Source: Frigoribacterium sp. Leaf8 (GTDB taxonomy: Bacteria; Actinomycetota; Actinomycetes; Actinomycetales; Microbacteriaceae). Taken from it: DNA of 64,000 bases. How positions within the stretch are numbered: the stretch's first letter is position 1; each line of letters starts with the position of its first letter. Where the stretch lies: assembly GCF_001421165.1 (NCBI RefSeq), contig NZ_LMKB01000005.1, positions 731,631 to 795,630 of the forward strand, read 5' to 3'. Position numbers and translations under genes: made by a program. Under the pieces are notes generated by a model. The model ran no database searches. It was not told the DNA's origin and saw nothing but the letters and a program-made list of their open reading frames with translations. Below are positions 1 through 8,602 of the stretch, piece after piece.

Positions 1-516
1 CAGGCCGATGTCGTCGAGGCCTTCGAGGAGTCGCCACTTAGTGTAGGCATCGACTTCGAATCCGACGGTGAGGCTGCCGACCGTGGCGGTCTGCGCCACG
101 AGGTCGACCGTGATCTCGACGCCCGGCTGCCGGTCGATCTCGGCCCAGATGCGCTCGACGTCGTCCTCGGCGACGGCCGCCGCGAGGAGCCCCTGTTTGC
201 CGGAGTTGCCTCGGAAGATGTCGCCGAACCGCGAGCTGATGATCACGTCGAAGCCGAAGTCGCGCAGCGCCCAGACGGCGTGCTCACGGCTCGAGCCGGT
301 GCCGAAGTCGGGACCCGCGACGAGGACGCGCGCGCCCTGGAACTCGGGTCGGTTCAACACGAACTCGGGGTCGTTGCGCCACCCGAAGAAGAGGGCGTCC
401 TCGAAGCCGGTCTTGGTGACCCGCTTGAGGAACTGAGCCGGGATGATCTGGTCGGTGTCGACGTTCGAGCGCTTCAGCGGCGCGGCGACACCGGTGACGG
501 TGGTGAACTTCTGCAT
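1..516 (-). CDS. leuD: 3-isopropylmalate dehydratase small subunit (3' end cut by window)
   Basis: This is the small (swivel-domain) subunit of isopropylmalate isomerase, which with LeuC converts 2-isopropylmalate to 3-isopropylmalate in leucine synthesis in the cytoplasm. 172 codons are visible without a stop; the family is about 200 residues, so a short C-terminal piece lies outside the window. The protein begins [22 protein letters not shown], and contains the family motifs [13 protein letters not shown] and [11 protein letters not shown]. Its ATG shares one base with the leuC stop (TGATG), so the two subunits are translationally coupled. Assignment is secure from motifs and from its place behind leuC. 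Confidence 0.95.
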   Translation of the reverse strand, partial: MQKFTTVTGVAAPLKRSNVDTDQIIPAQFLKRVTKTGFEDALFFGWRNDPEFVLNRPEFQGARVLVAGPDFGTGSSREHAVWALRDFGFDVIISSRFGDIFRGNSGKQGLLAAAVAEDDVERIWAEIDRQPGVEITVDLVAQTATVGSLTVGFEVDAYTKWRLLEGLDDIGL

Positions 517-2012
517 CAGCGGACCCCTGCCCGATCGGTGCCGTCGGCGAGGACGGGTTCGTCGGACGTGCGGACGGCCGTGGAGGCCGCCGCGTCGTCG
601 TCGGCCTGGAGGTCCCACGGCGAGGACAGCGTCCCGCGCACCGCGGTGGCCGCGGCGACGAGGGGCGACACGAGGTGCGTCCGACCGCCCTTGCCCTGGC
701 GACCCTCGAAGTTGCGGTTCGAGGTCGACGCGCATCGCTCGCCCGGTGCGAGCTGGTCGGGGTTCATGCCCAGGCACATCGAGCACCCGGCGAAGCGCCA
801 CTCGGCACCGAAGGCGGTGAAGACCTCGTCGAGCCCCTCGGCCTCGGCCTCGAGGCGGACGCGAGCCGACCCCGGCACGACCATGACGCGCACGCCCTCG
901 GCCTTGGTGCGCCCGCGGATGATCGACGCGAACGCACGGAGGTCTTCGATGCGGCTGTTGGTGCACGACCCCATGAACACCGCGTCGACCGGGATGGCCT
1001 TCATCGGCGTGCCGGCCTCGAGGGCCATGTACTCGAGCGCCCGCGTCGCCGCGGCCTTCTCGTTGGGGTCGACGACGGTCTCGGGGTCGGGCACGGAGTC
1101 GCTGAGCGACACGCCCTGGCCCGGGTTGGTGCCCCACGTGACGAAGGGCTCGAGCGTGTCGGCGTCGAGGAAGATCTCGGCGTCGAACACCGCGTCGTCG
1201 TCGGTCGGCAGGGTGTCCCAGTAGGCGATCGCCTCGTCCCAGTCGGCACCCGTGGGGGCGTGCGGACGACCCTGCAGGTAGTCGTACGTGATCTGGTCGG
1301 GAGCGACCATGCCGGCCCGGGCACCCGCCTCGATCGACATGTTGCAGATCGTCATGCGCCCCTCCATCGAGAGGGCGCGGATCGCGCTGCCGCGGTACTC
1401 GAGCACGTAGCCCTGGCCGCCGCCGGTGCCGATCTGCGCGATGACGGCGAGGATGATGTCCTTCGCGGTGACGCCGGGGCGCAGCGTGCCCTCGACGGTG
1501 ACCGCCATCGTCTTGAACGGCTTCAGCGGCAGGGTCTGCGTCGCCATGACGTGCTCGACCTCGCTGGTGCCGATGCCGAAGGCCATGGCGCCGAAGGCCC
1601 CGTGGGTCGAGGTGTGCGAGTCGCCGCAGACGACGGTGATGCCCGGCATGGTCAGTCCGAGCTGCGGGCCGACGACGTGCACGATGCCCTGCTCGGCGTC
1701 GCCCAACGGGTGCAGGCGGACGCCGAACTCGGCCGTGTTGCGACGGAGCGTCTCGATCTGCGTGCGACTGGTGAGGTCGGCGATCGGCTTGTCGATCGCC
1801 AGGGTGGGCGTGTTGTGGTCTTCGGTGGCGATCGTCAGGTCGGTGCGACGCAGCGGCCGATCGGCCTGGCGCAGTCCGTCGAACGCCTGGGGGCTGGTGA
1901 CCTCGTGCACGAGGTGGAGGTCGATGTAGAGAAGGTCGGGGGCGCCGTCTTCGCCCTTGACGACGACGTGGTCGTCCCACACTTTCTCGGCCAGCGTCCT
2001 ACCCACGGGCAC
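516..2012 (-). CDS. leuC: 3-isopropylmalate dehydratase large subunit
   Basis: This aconitase-family subunit (about 498 residues) carries the 4Fe-4S cluster for isomerisation of isopropylmalate in leucine synthesis. Cluster ligands are visible as the cysteine of [13 protein letters not shown] (about residue 350) and both cysteines of [13 protein letters not shown] (about 410 and 413), which matches the spacing of the family. The open frame extends far upstream without homology. I place the start at the GTG of 2012 because AGGAG lies seven bases before it; a second GTG two codons later (2006) is possible. LeuD follows with a one-base overlap. A C-terminal tail of about 35 acidic residues follows the conserved domain and looks lineage-specific. 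Confidence 0.96.
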   Translation of the reverse strand: MPVGRTLAEKVWDDHVVVKGEDGAPDLLYIDLHLVHEVTSPQAFDGLRQADRPLRRTDLTIATEDHNTPTLAIDKPIADLTSRTQIETLRRNTAEFGVRLHPLGDAEQGIVHVVGPQLGLTMPGITVVCGDSHTSTHGAFGAMAFGIGTSEVEHVMATQTLPLKPFKTMAVTVEGTLRPGVTAKDIILAVIAQIGTGGGQGYVLEYRGSAIRALSMEGRMTICNMSIEAGARAGMVAPDQITYDYLQGRPHAPTGADWDEAIAYWDTLPTDDDAVFDAEIFLDADTLEPFVTWGTNPGQGVSLSDSVPDPETVVDPNEKAAATRALEYMALEAGTPMKAIPVDAVFMGSCTNSRIEDLRAFASIIRGRTKAEGVRVMVVPGSARVRLEAEAEGLDEVFTAFGAEWRFAGCSMCLGMNPDQLAPGERCASTSNRNFEGRQGKGGRTHLVSPLVAAATAVRGTLSSPWDLQADDDAAASTAVRTSDEPVLADGTDRAGVR

Positions 2013-2049
2013 GCCCCTTCTCCTGTATCGACGGAAAGATGATCCGTGG

Positions 2050-2055
2050 AGTCTA
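2050..2055 (-). promoter_or_regulatory. candidate -10 box of leuCD
   Basis: The minus strand reads TAGACT about 38 bases before the leuC start, giving a predicted leader of roughly 30 bases. That is too short for a leucine-codon attenuator peptide. No convincing -35 box was found. Confidence 0.4.
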
Positions 2056-2168
2056 CGCCAGTGCCTCCGGCGCGTTTCTCGACGGTCGTGGGGTGAACCC
2101 CGCCCCGAGGACGGCCATTCCCGGCGCACCCGGGGGCTGCGGCGAGCGCGTGGGACGAGGGCTCCGAA

Positions 2169-2174
2169 TAGCAT
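2169..2174 (+). promoter_or_regulatory. candidate -10 box of the beta-propeller gene pair
   Basis: TAGCAT lies about 50 bases before the first propeller gene. The same hexamer precedes corA (30988) and bcp (42892) in this window, which supports it as a promoter element. It is not experimentally grounded and no clear -35 was seen. Confidence 0.4.
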
Positions 2175-2224
2175 GACGACACCCGTCGGGCGGACGACGG
2201 CTGCGCTCGACGAGGAGGCCGACC

Positions 2225-3724
2225 ATGAGCCACCCCGAGCGCGCACGCGACCACCCCGGGGAGGCGCGGGTCGTCGGTCGCTGGCACCGCGCCTCCCCGG
2301 GTCGTCGCGTCGCCGCCGTGCTCGGTGCCCTGGTGGCGGCGTCCACGCTCGTGGCCGCCGGGGCGGTCTCGGTGGCTCCGCACTACGGGGACGGCCGCCC
2401 GTGGACGGGGCTCGCGGTCGACGACCTCCGACGGTCGCCGGACGCGACCGGTTGGACGCTCGACCTGGCGGCGACGCTCGCGCCCGACGCACCGCGGCGG
2501 TGCCTGAACTTCTGGACGTCCCCCGCGGTCGACGGACTCGTGGCGGTCGGCACCTCGGTCGACCTGGACTTCGGGGACGCCCTGGGGGCGCCGGCCTGCC
2601 GCTCGTACGCGTCCGAGGCGAGCACGAGCCTCGTCGGGCTGGTCGAGACGGCCACGGGCACGGTCCGCTGGGTGCACGACCTGGCCCGAGACGTCCCCGA
2701 CACCGACGCCCTGAGCATCCCCGCGACGCAGGTCGTCCCCTCGGCCGGTCGCGTGCTGGTGCAGACGCAGACGACGGGGGCGACCGTGCTGGCCGCCCTC
2801 GACCTGCGCGACGGCTCGCTCGTCGAGTCGACCCGCGGCCGGCGCGACCTGCCGAGCGTGAGCGTCGACTCACGGGGACCCCTGCAGTTGCGCACCTTCT
2901 CGGGCATCGCCGGGTCGGGCGATCGGTACCAACTCGTCGAGGCCTCGCGTCTGGCCGACCCGGTGTGGGAGGGCGGGGTCGACTCGGGCAGTTCTCCGGC
3001 GCTGCTGAACGACGGCGCCCTCGTGTCACGGGGCGGTGAGACCGTGTTCGTCGACGCCGCCACGGGCCGGGAACGTCCCTTCGCAGCCTCACCGGACGAG
3101 ATCGCCGTGCCGCCCGTCGGCTCGCCCGTGACGACCGGGGACGGGCGCCGCATCGTCGCCTTCGGCATCGAGAGGACCAGGGCCAACGGCACCGTCGAGG
3201 CGCTCGACGAGGACGGGGAGGCCGTCTGGAGCCGACCCACCTCCGGGCGCCGCCTGGCCGTCACGCCGTCCTGCGTGGTCGTCGTCACCGACGGCGACAC
3301 GGCCGCGGAATGCCTCGATCCCCGCGACGGCTCGGTCCGCTGGAGGACCGACCTCGGCGCCCCGTTCGCGGTCGAGGCCGTGCCGGGTCAGCGCGCGACC
3401 GACGTCTTCGTCGTCGTGCAGCGGTCGGGCGGGTCGCGCCTGCTCGCCCTCGACGGCGCCGACGGGCACACCCGCTTCAGCTCGTCCGTGGGGCTGCTCG
3501 ACGACCTCGCGGCGGCGGGCCGGTCGGTGCTCTACCTGCAGACGGAGGACGGTCGCTCGTCGGGGCGGGAGGTCGCGGCCCTCGACCTGGACGACGGTCG
3601 GCCGCTGTGGGCGACCTCGTCCTCGGGCACCGTGGTGTTCTGGGGCGGTCATCTCGTGCGCATCGACGACCAGGGGGTCGCCCGACGACTCGTGGACACC
3701 GCCCGCGTCGGGGCGACGTCGTGA
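2225..3724 (+). CDS. membrane-anchored PQQ-like beta-propeller protein, copy 1
   Basis: I do not recognise a named family member. The 499-residue product has a charged N-terminus, one membrane segment at about residues 28-50, and then a long extracytoplasmic region of repeated beta-strand units (for example [35 protein letters not shown]) typical of PQQ/BamB-like propellers. Four cysteines (in RRCLNFW, APACRS, PSCVVV, AECLD) are all conserved in the next gene, suggesting disulfides outside the cell. AGGAGG lies 6 bases before the ATG. The frame overlaps the next gene by GTGA. No catalytic motif is visible, so a binding, scaffolding or sensing role is only a guess. Confidence 0.85.
   Translation: MSHPERARDHPGEARVVGRWHRASPGRRVAAVLGALVAASTLVAAGAVSVAPHYGDGRPWTGLAVDDLRRSPDATGWTLDLAATLAPDAPRRCLNFWTSPAVDGLVAVGTSVDLDFGDALGAPACRSYASEASTSLVGLVETATGTVRWVHDLARDVPDTDALSIPATQVVPSAGRVLVQTQTTGATVLAALDLRDGSLVESTRGRRDLPSVSVDSRGPLQLRTFSGIAGSGDRYQLVEASRLADPVWEGGVDSGSSPALLNDGALVSRGGETVFVDAATGRERPFAASPDEIAVPPVGSPVTTGDGRRIVAFGIERTRANGTVEALDEDGEAVWSRPTSGRRLAVTPSCVVVVTDGDTAAECLDPRDGSVRWRTDLGAPFAVEAVPGQRATDVFVVVQRSGGSRLLALDGADGHTRFSSSVGLLDDLAAAGRSVLYLQTEDGRSSGREVAALDLDDGRPLWATSSSGTVVFWGGHLVRIDDQGVARRLVDTARVGATS
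2255..2301. repeat. 15-bp inverted repeat of the GGAGGCGCG family inside a gene
   Basis: The arms CCCGGGGAGGCGCGG (2255-2269) and CCGCGCCTCCCCGGG (2287-2301) are perfect inverted copies around a 17-base loop. They lie at codons 11-26 of the first propeller gene, just before its membrane segment. The core is the same 9-mer that forms several intergenic hairpins in this window. Confidence 0.85.
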
Positions 3725-5166
3725 GGGCAGGGCGTCGTCTCGCCGTGGCCTACGCCGCCGTGGTCCTGGCGACGCTGGCGACCACGGTGCTGGTCGCGCC
3801 GACGCAGCCCGAGTACGGGTCGGACCCGCCGTGGCAGGGCATCGCCGTCGACGACCTCCGGCAGGAACCCGGCACCACCGGGTGGCGCGTCGACCTCCGT
3901 GCCGCTCTCGCCCCCGGGGCCCCCGCCGAGTGCCTCCGCTACCGGGCGACGCCCGTCGCGCAGGGGCTCGCACTCGTGAGCGCGGCCGGGGCCTGGACCT
4001 ACGGATTCGCCAACGACGGCGACTGCGCCACCCCGACCCAGGGGGTCGGCACGCGCATCGGAGCGCTCGACGTCGACCGCGGCACCTTCCGCTGGGTGCA
4101 CGACGTCGCCGACGACCTCGCCGGGCTCGGCCTGACCGGCCCGGCCCTCGTCTCGTCCGTGACGGCGGTGCACGAGACGGGACTCGTGCTCGTCCGGGCG
4201 TCGGTCGACGGCGAGCAGGTGCTGATGACGTTGTCCGTCGAGACCGGGCGACCCGTCGAGGTGGTCGAGACCGGTTCGGCGGGTGACGGGGACCAGTTCC
4301 AGACCGTGGGGGCCGTCGTGGTGACCGGTCGGCAGCAGGGCGTCGGCGGCGTCTACCGCTACGACCTGCGCGACGCCCGCGACCTCGACCGCGTGACGTG
4401 GAGCGGACCCGCCTCGACCACGGGCGTCGCCCTCGCGCTGAGCGACCGGTTGGTCGTCGCGCGGGCCGACGGCTCGGTCCAGGTCGACCTCGCCACCGGT
4501 ACCGAGCGCCCCTGGGCGGCACGGCTCGACCGCCTCATCGGCTACGTCGTCCACGACGACGTCGTCTACGCCCCCCGAGGAGGCGCGGCCACGGGACGAG
4601 GGGACGCCGGCTTCGTCGCGTTGACCGCCGACGGCGAGCGCCTCTGGAGCTCGGACCGGGACGTCCGGGGCGGCTACTCGGTGACGCGTTCCTGTCTCGC
4701 CGTCACCGACGTGCGCGCGCAGACGGTGACCTGCCTCGACCTCGCGACGGGAGACGTGCGGTGGACCGACCCGGCGTCGAGCTCGTCCGCCGTCGACGGC
4801 CTGCCCGGCCAGACCGACGACCGCGTCTTCGCGACGGCGACCGCCGCAGGCCCGGGGCCCGTGGTGGTCCGTGCGCTCGACGGCTCCAGCGGCTCGGCCG
4901 GCGCCCGCCTGTCGCTGCCCGACGGAGCCGTCCTCGCGGCGGCGGGCCGGACGGTCGGCTACGCCCTGGCCTACGGCACCTCGGGCGGGCGGTCGACCCT
5001 CGTCGCGTTCGACCTCTCGAGCGGGCGCGCCCTCTGGGAGCACGCCGCGGAGCTGCAGGTCTACGCCTGGGCGGGGCGGCTGGTGGACGTGGACGTCGAG
5101 GGGGTCGCGCGGGTGCTGGTCTCCCCCGAGCGCCTCGCCGTCCCGACGGGCTCCTCCGGGGGGTGA
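3721..5166 (+). CDS. membrane-anchored PQQ-like beta-propeller protein, copy 2
   Basis: This 481-residue protein is a tandem paralogue of the gene before it. Both have an N-terminal membrane segment (residues 6-25 here) followed by a matching motif: WQGIAVDDLRQEPGTTGW here, [18 protein letters not shown] upstream. Both share four cysteines (AECLRYR, GDCATP, RSCLAV, VTCLDL here). I start it at the GTG of 3721, which overlaps the preceding TGA as GTGA; this removes a spurious upstream extension and leaves the membrane helix at the N-terminus. Translational coupling suggests the two products are made in equal amounts and may pair. The function is unknown; BamB-like propellers usually act as protein-binding platforms. 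No terminator was seen before the separately promoted alkB gene. Confidence 0.85.
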   Translation: MRAGRRLAVAYAAVVLATLATTVLVAPTQPEYGSDPPWQGIAVDDLRQEPGTTGWRVDLRAALAPGAPAECLRYRATPVAQGLALVSAAGAWTYGFANDGDCATPTQGVGTRIGALDVDRGTFRWVHDVADDLAGLGLTGPALVSSVTAVHETGLVLVRASVDGEQVLMTLSVETGRPVEVVETGSAGDGDQFQTVGAVVVTGRQQGVGGVYRYDLRDARDLDRVTWSGPASTTGVALALSDRLVVARADGSVQVDLATGTERPWAARLDRLIGYVVHDDVVYAPRGGAATGRGDAGFVALTADGERLWSSDRDVRGGYSVTRSCLAVTDVRAQTVTCLDLATGDVRWTDPASSSSAVDGLPGQTDDRVFATATAAGPGPVVVRALDGSSGSAGARLSLPDGAVLAAAGRTVGYALAYGTSGGRSTLVAFDLSSGRALWEHAAELQVYAWAGRLVDVDVEGVARVLVSPERLAVPTGSSGG

Positions 5167-5182
5167 CGCTTCGCCCGCTCCG

Positions 5183-5200
5183 TTCGAACACGTGTTCGAA
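5183..5200. promoter_or_regulatory. LexA (SOS) box, perfect palindrome
   Basis: TTCGAACACGTGTTCGAA is an 18-bp perfect palindrome containing TCGAAC-N4-GTTCGA, the LexA site of actinobacteria. It ends 7 bases before the -10 hexamer at 5208 and so covers the -35 region of the alkB promoter, where bound LexA would block transcription. Confidence 0.92.
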
Positions 5201-5207
5201 TCGGGCG

Positions 5208-5213
5208 TAGGGT
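5208..5213 (+). promoter_or_regulatory. -10 box of alkB, predicted leaderless start
   Basis: TAGGGT is followed by six bases and then the ATG at 5220, so transcription is predicted to begin at or next to the start codon. No Shine-Dalgarno sequence precedes the ATG, which agrees with a leaderless mRNA. Confidence 0.6.
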
Positions 5214-5219
5214 GTCGGC

Positions 5220-5864
5220 ATGAGCCTCCCCTTCACCGCCTCGCTGCTGGACGGCCTGTCCGACGGCCCCGACCTCGCGCCGCTCGTCGGGCGAGTCGAC
5301 CACCTCGACCTCGGCGAGGGCGCCTGGCTGGACGTCGTCCCGGGCTGGGCGTCGAATTCCGACGCCCTGTTCGAACGTCTCGTGACCGACGTGCCGTGGC
5401 GAGCCGACCGCCGCCAGATGTACGACCGGGTGGTCGAGGTGCCCCGGCTCGTCTCCTCCTACGACGCGGGCGACGCGCTCCCCGATCCCGTGCTCGCCCA
5501 GGCTCGAGACGACCTCAACGCGTACTACGCGCTCGAGCGTGGCGCCCCCGTCGAGCAGCGCTTCGACCGGGCGGGGCTGTGTTTCTACCGGACGGGCGAC
5601 GACAGCATCGCCTGGCACGGCGACCACGTGGGGCGCACGATCGACCGCGACACGATGGTGGGCATCCTCTCGCTCGGGGCACCACGCACGCTCGCGGTGC
5701 GGTCCCGCTCGACCGGCACGACCCGGCGGTTCCCGCTCGGCCACGGCGACCTGCTGGTGATGGGCGGCAGCTGCCAGCGGACCCACGAGCACGCCATCGC
5801 CAAGACCAAGAAGGCCGTCGGCCCACGCATCAGCGTGCAGTTCCGACCGGTGTGGCCCACCTAG
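5220..5864 (+). CDS. alkB: AlkB-family 2-oxoglutarate/Fe(II) dioxygenase (alkylated-DNA repair)
   Basis: The 214-residue product belongs to the AlkB dioxygenases, which remove methyl groups from 1-methyladenine and 3-methylcytosine by oxidative demethylation. The iron site is visible as H133-x-D135 (in AWHGDHVG) and H191 (in THEHAIAK). R203 and R209 of GPRISVQFR are the usual 2-oxoglutarate and substrate-loop arginines. The motif GDLLVMGGSCQ is also typical. Length fits the family. The gene is monocistronic and sits directly behind a perfect LexA box, so I infer DNA-damage induction through SOS rather than, or in addition to, an Ada response. Which lesion it prefers cannot be read from the sequence. 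Confidence 0.93.
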   Translation: MSLPFTASLLDGLSDGPDLAPLVGRVDHLDLGEGAWLDVVPGWASNSDALFERLVTDVPWRADRRQMYDRVVEVPRLVSSYDAGDALPDPVLAQARDDLNAYYALERGAPVEQRFDRAGLCFYRTGDDSIAWHGDHVGRTIDRDTMVGILSLGAPRTLAVRSRSTGTTRRFPLGHGDLLVMGGSCQRTHEHAIAKTKKAVGPRISVQFRPVWPT

Positions 5865-5951
5865 CCCGCCCCTGACGGACCGGTCGGCCGCGCGGACCAC
5901 GGGGCCGTCGCTCGTATGCTGTGCACACGATCGACGACGAGGTGGACGAGT

Positions 5952-6983
5952 ATGCCGGCAACCCGTGACGACGTGGCGCGTCTGGCAGGCGTCTCGTCGA
6001 GCACCGTGTCGTACGCCATCAGCGGGCGACGGACCATCTCCGTCGCCACCCGCCGCCGGGTCGAGGCGGCGATGGCCGAGCTGAACTACACGCCCAACGC
6101 GTTCGCCCGGGGTCTCGCCGGCGCACGGGGCGGCATCCTCGCCCTGCATTACCCCTACGGACGCCGCGGCGTCACGTCGTCCGAGTTCGAGTACGTGGCG
6201 GCGGCCACCGACCGGGCGAGGGAGCGCGGCTACCACCTGCTGCTGTGGTCGAACCCCATCGACGACGTCGAAGGACTCGGCAGCCTCGTCAGCGAAGGCC
6301 TCGTCGACGGTGTGATCCTCATGGAGCTCACCGCGCGCGACGACCGCGTCGCCGTGCTGTCGCGGTCGCGCCTGCCGTTCACGAACATCGGTCGCCCCGA
6401 CGACGTCGAGGGACTCTGGTTCGTCGACGCCGACTACGACTCGCTGGCCCGACAGGCCGTCGACCACCTCGCCGACCTCGGCCACCGACGCGTGTTCTTC
6501 CTGGGTCAGAGCATCCGGGCCCCCGAGCGCGGATCGGGTCCGCTCGACCGCACGACGAGGGCGTTGCGCGGCCCGGCCGACGAGCGGGGCCTGACGCTCG
6601 AGACGCACGCCGCCACCGACTCCGTCCCGGGCGGCCGCCGGGCCTTCGACGCGTTCGCCGCCTCGACGGCCCGCCCCACGGCCGTGCTGGCGTTCAACGA
6701 GATGGCCCTCGCCGGCTTCGTGCAGGCCGCGGCGGCGGCAGGCCGGTCCATCCCGGACGACCTCACGGTCGTCGCGCTGAGCATCGGCGACCTCGCCGCC
6801 GAGATGACCTCGCCGCCGCTCACGACCGTCAACCCTCCCGGAGCCGACATCGCCGCCGCCGCGGTCGACGACCTCGTCGACCGCATCGAGGGTCGACGCC
6901 ACGACGCCCCCCACGTCCTCGTCGCCCCCCGTCTCGTCGTGCGGGGCACGTCGGCCGCCGCCCCGTCGGAACGGACTCGCTAG
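5952..6983 (+). CDS. LacI-family transcriptional regulator
   Basis: This 343-residue repressor-type protein has an N-terminal LacI helix-turn-helix (DDVARLAGVSSSTVSYAISG, residues 5-24) and hinge region (RRRVEAAMAELNYTPNAFARGL). A periplasmic-binding-protein-like ligand domain fills the rest. The ATG at 5952 is preceded by GAGGTGG at good spacing; an upstream ATG at 5916 lies on top of the probable -10 (TATGCT, 5915) and is unlikely. It stands immediately before and in the same direction as a sugar ABC importer, so it probably controls that operon in response to a sugar ligand. A 20-bp palindrome between the two is the best operator candidate. Confidence 0.9.
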   Translation: MPATRDDVARLAGVSSSTVSYAISGRRTISVATRRRVEAAMAELNYTPNAFARGLAGARGGILALHYPYGRRGVTSSEFEYVAAATDRARERGYHLLLWSNPIDDVEGLGSLVSEGLVDGVILMELTARDDRVAVLSRSRLPFTNIGRPDDVEGLWFVDADYDSLARQAVDHLADLGHRRVFFLGQSIRAPERGSGPLDRTTRALRGPADERGLTLETHAATDSVPGGRRAFDAFAASTARPTAVLAFNEMALAGFVQAAAAAGRSIPDDLTVVALSIGDLAAEMTSPPLTTVNPPGADIAAAAVDDLVDRIEGRRHDAPHVLVAPRLVVRGTSAAAPSERTR

Positions 6984-7023
6984 CAGACGCGGTTGCGCGC
7001 CTCCTGCGAGTATGTGACACTCA

Positions 7024-7043
7024 TCGTCGACGCGCGTCGACGA
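7024..7043. promoter_or_regulatory. 20-bp palindrome, candidate LacI-type operator
   Basis: TCGTCGACGCGCGTCGACGA is a perfect 20-bp palindrome between the LacI gene and the binding-protein gene. It lies just downstream of -10-like sequences (TATGTG at 7011, GACACT at 7016), where a repressor could block transcription. LacI-family operators are palindromes with a central CG, as here. The link to this regulator is inferred from position only. Confidence 0.5.
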
Positions 7044-7112
7044 CGACGTGCGGCGGACGATCACCCCGACAGCACGGGCCGTCCGTTCTTGCGACTCAAT
7101 GAGGAGACACCA

Positions 7113-8471
7113 ATGCGAGCATCCCTGCACCGCCGCTTCACGGGCCCCCTGGCCATCCTGGCGGCGTCGAGCTTCCTGTTGGCCGGATGCTCCGGCACGG
7201 CCGACCCCAACGACCCGAACGCCGGAGGCGCGGGTGCCGGTGACGTCGGAACCGCCGACGGCGTGGTCAACGTCTACGGCACGATCAACGGCGACGAGGC
7301 GACCCTGCTCGAGCAGTCGTGGGCCGACTGGGAGAAGGCCAACGACATCGAGATCAAGTACACGGGCGACAAGGAGTTCGAGAAGCAGATCGGCATCAAG
7401 GTGCAGGGTGGCGACACCCCCGATCTCGCGATCTTCCCCCAGCCCGGCCTGCTGGCCGACACGGTCGCCTCGGGCAAGGTACAAGAGCTGCCGGCCGACG
7501 CCCTGGCCAACGTCAAGGAGGGCTGGTCCGAGGACTGGCAGAAGTACGGTCAGGTCGACGGCAAGCAGTACGGGGCCCCGTTGATGGCGAGCGTCAAGGG
7601 CTACGTCTGGTACTCCCCCGCCAAGTTCGAGGAGTGGGGCGTCGAGGTCCCGAAGACCTACGACGAACTCGTCGCCCTGTCCAAGACCATCCAGGAGAAG
7701 ACCGGCGGCCCGTCGTGGTGCGCCGGCTTCAACTCGGGCGAGGCCAGCGGCTGGCCCGGCACCGACTGGGTCGAGGACCTCGTCCTGCGCGAGGCCGGAC
7801 CTGACGCCTACGACTCGTGGGTCGCGGGAGACACCGAGTTCACCGACCCCGAGATCAAGGCCGCGTTCGACTCGGTCGGCGACATCCTGCTCGACCCGAC
7901 CCTCGTCAACGCCGGCTACGGCGACGTGAAGTCGATCAACTCGACGGCCTTCGGAGACGTCGCGACCAACGTGGCGAACGGCAGCTGCGCCCTGACCCAC
8001 CAGGCCTCGTTCTTCGAGGGCTTCCTGACGGCGGCGAACAACGCCAGCGGACAGCCGGCGACGGTCGCCGAGGACGGCGACGTCTGGGCCTTCCTCACCC
8101 CGCCCATGAAGGAGGGCGACCCCGCAGCCGTCACCGGCGGTGGCGAGTTCGTCGCGGCGTTCTCGAACGACGACGACACCGCCAAGGTGCAGGCCTACCT
8201 CGCCAGCGCCGACTGGGCGAACAGCCGCGTCTCGCTCGGCGGAGTCATCTCGGCCAACAAGGGACTCGACCCCGAGAACGCCGGTAGCGACCTGCTGAAG
8301 GGCGCCGTCGAGATCCTGCAGGGCACCGACACCACCTTCCGCTTCGACGGTTCCGACCTGATGCCCAAGTCGGTCGGCTCCGACAGCTTCTGGAAGGGCA
8401 TGGTCGACTGGATCGACGGCACCGACACCGACACGGTGCTCGACGAGATCCAGGCCGGCTACACCTCGTAA
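7113..8471 (+). CDS. sugar ABC transporter binding lipoprotein, alpha-glucoside (AglE) type
   Basis: The 452-residue product is an exported solute-binding protein (family 1). Its signal peptide ends in a lipobox (LLAGCSG, about residues 20-26), so it is anchored to the outer face of the membrane. Conserved segments such as VYGTINGDEATLLEQSW, GGDTPDLAIFPQPGLL and PSWCAGFNSGEASGWPGTDW resemble AglE proteins that bind alpha-glucosides such as maltose, trehalose or sucrose. The ATG at 7113 follows GAGGAGA at proper spacing; the frame upstream has no similarity. Two permease genes follow. A strong hairpin behind the gene may raise its transcript level over the permeases. The exact sugar is not determinable here. 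Confidence 0.9.
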   Translation: MRASLHRRFTGPLAILAASSFLLAGCSGTADPNDPNAGGAGAGDVGTADGVVNVYGTINGDEATLLEQSWADWEKANDIEIKYTGDKEFEKQIGIKVQGGDTPDLAIFPQPGLLADTVASGKVQELPADALANVKEGWSEDWQKYGQVDGKQYGAPLMASVKGYVWYSPAKFEEWGVEVPKTYDELVALSKTIQEKTGGPSWCAGFNSGEASGWPGTDWVEDLVLREAGPDAYDSWVAGDTEFTDPEIKAAFDSVGDILLDPTLVNAGYGDVKSINSTAFGDVATNVANGSCALTHQASFFEGFLTAANNASGQPATVAEDGDVWAFLTPPMKEGDPAAVTGGGEFVAAFSNDDDTAKVQAYLASADWANSRVSLGGVISANKGLDPENAGSDLLKGAVEILQGTDTTFRFDGSDLMPKSVGSDSFWKGMVDWIDGTDTDTVLDEIQAGYTS

Positions 8472-8482
8472 CACCCGCGCCA

Positions 8483-8511
8483 CAGGGGCCACCGCACGTC
8501 GGTGGCCCCTG
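8483..8511 (+). terminator. intercistronic hairpin after the binding-protein gene
   Basis: A perfect 12-bp stem (CAGGGGCCACCG with its complement) closes a 5-base loop 12 bases behind the stop codon. There is no T-run, so it probably acts as a partial terminator or 3'-end stabiliser that gives more binding protein than permease, as is common in ABC sugar operons. Confidence 0.6.
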
Positions 8512-8602
8512 ACCCCGCGCCCGCTCGCCGCCCCGCTCGCCGCTCCGAGCGGCAGCGGCGACGGGCCGCGTCCTGCTCGGACCCGAACGTGAAAGGACAG
8601 AG

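Noticed and set aside
2013-2050. Leucine attenuator before leuC
   Set aside because: The predicted leader is only about 30 bases, too short for a leader peptide and terminator.
2013-3092. Upstream continuation of the leuC reading frame (about 360 extra residues)
   Set aside because: It is Arg/Pro-rich, has no similarity to the family, overlaps the propeller gene on the other strand, and lacks a ribosome site. A well-placed GTG at 2012 exists.
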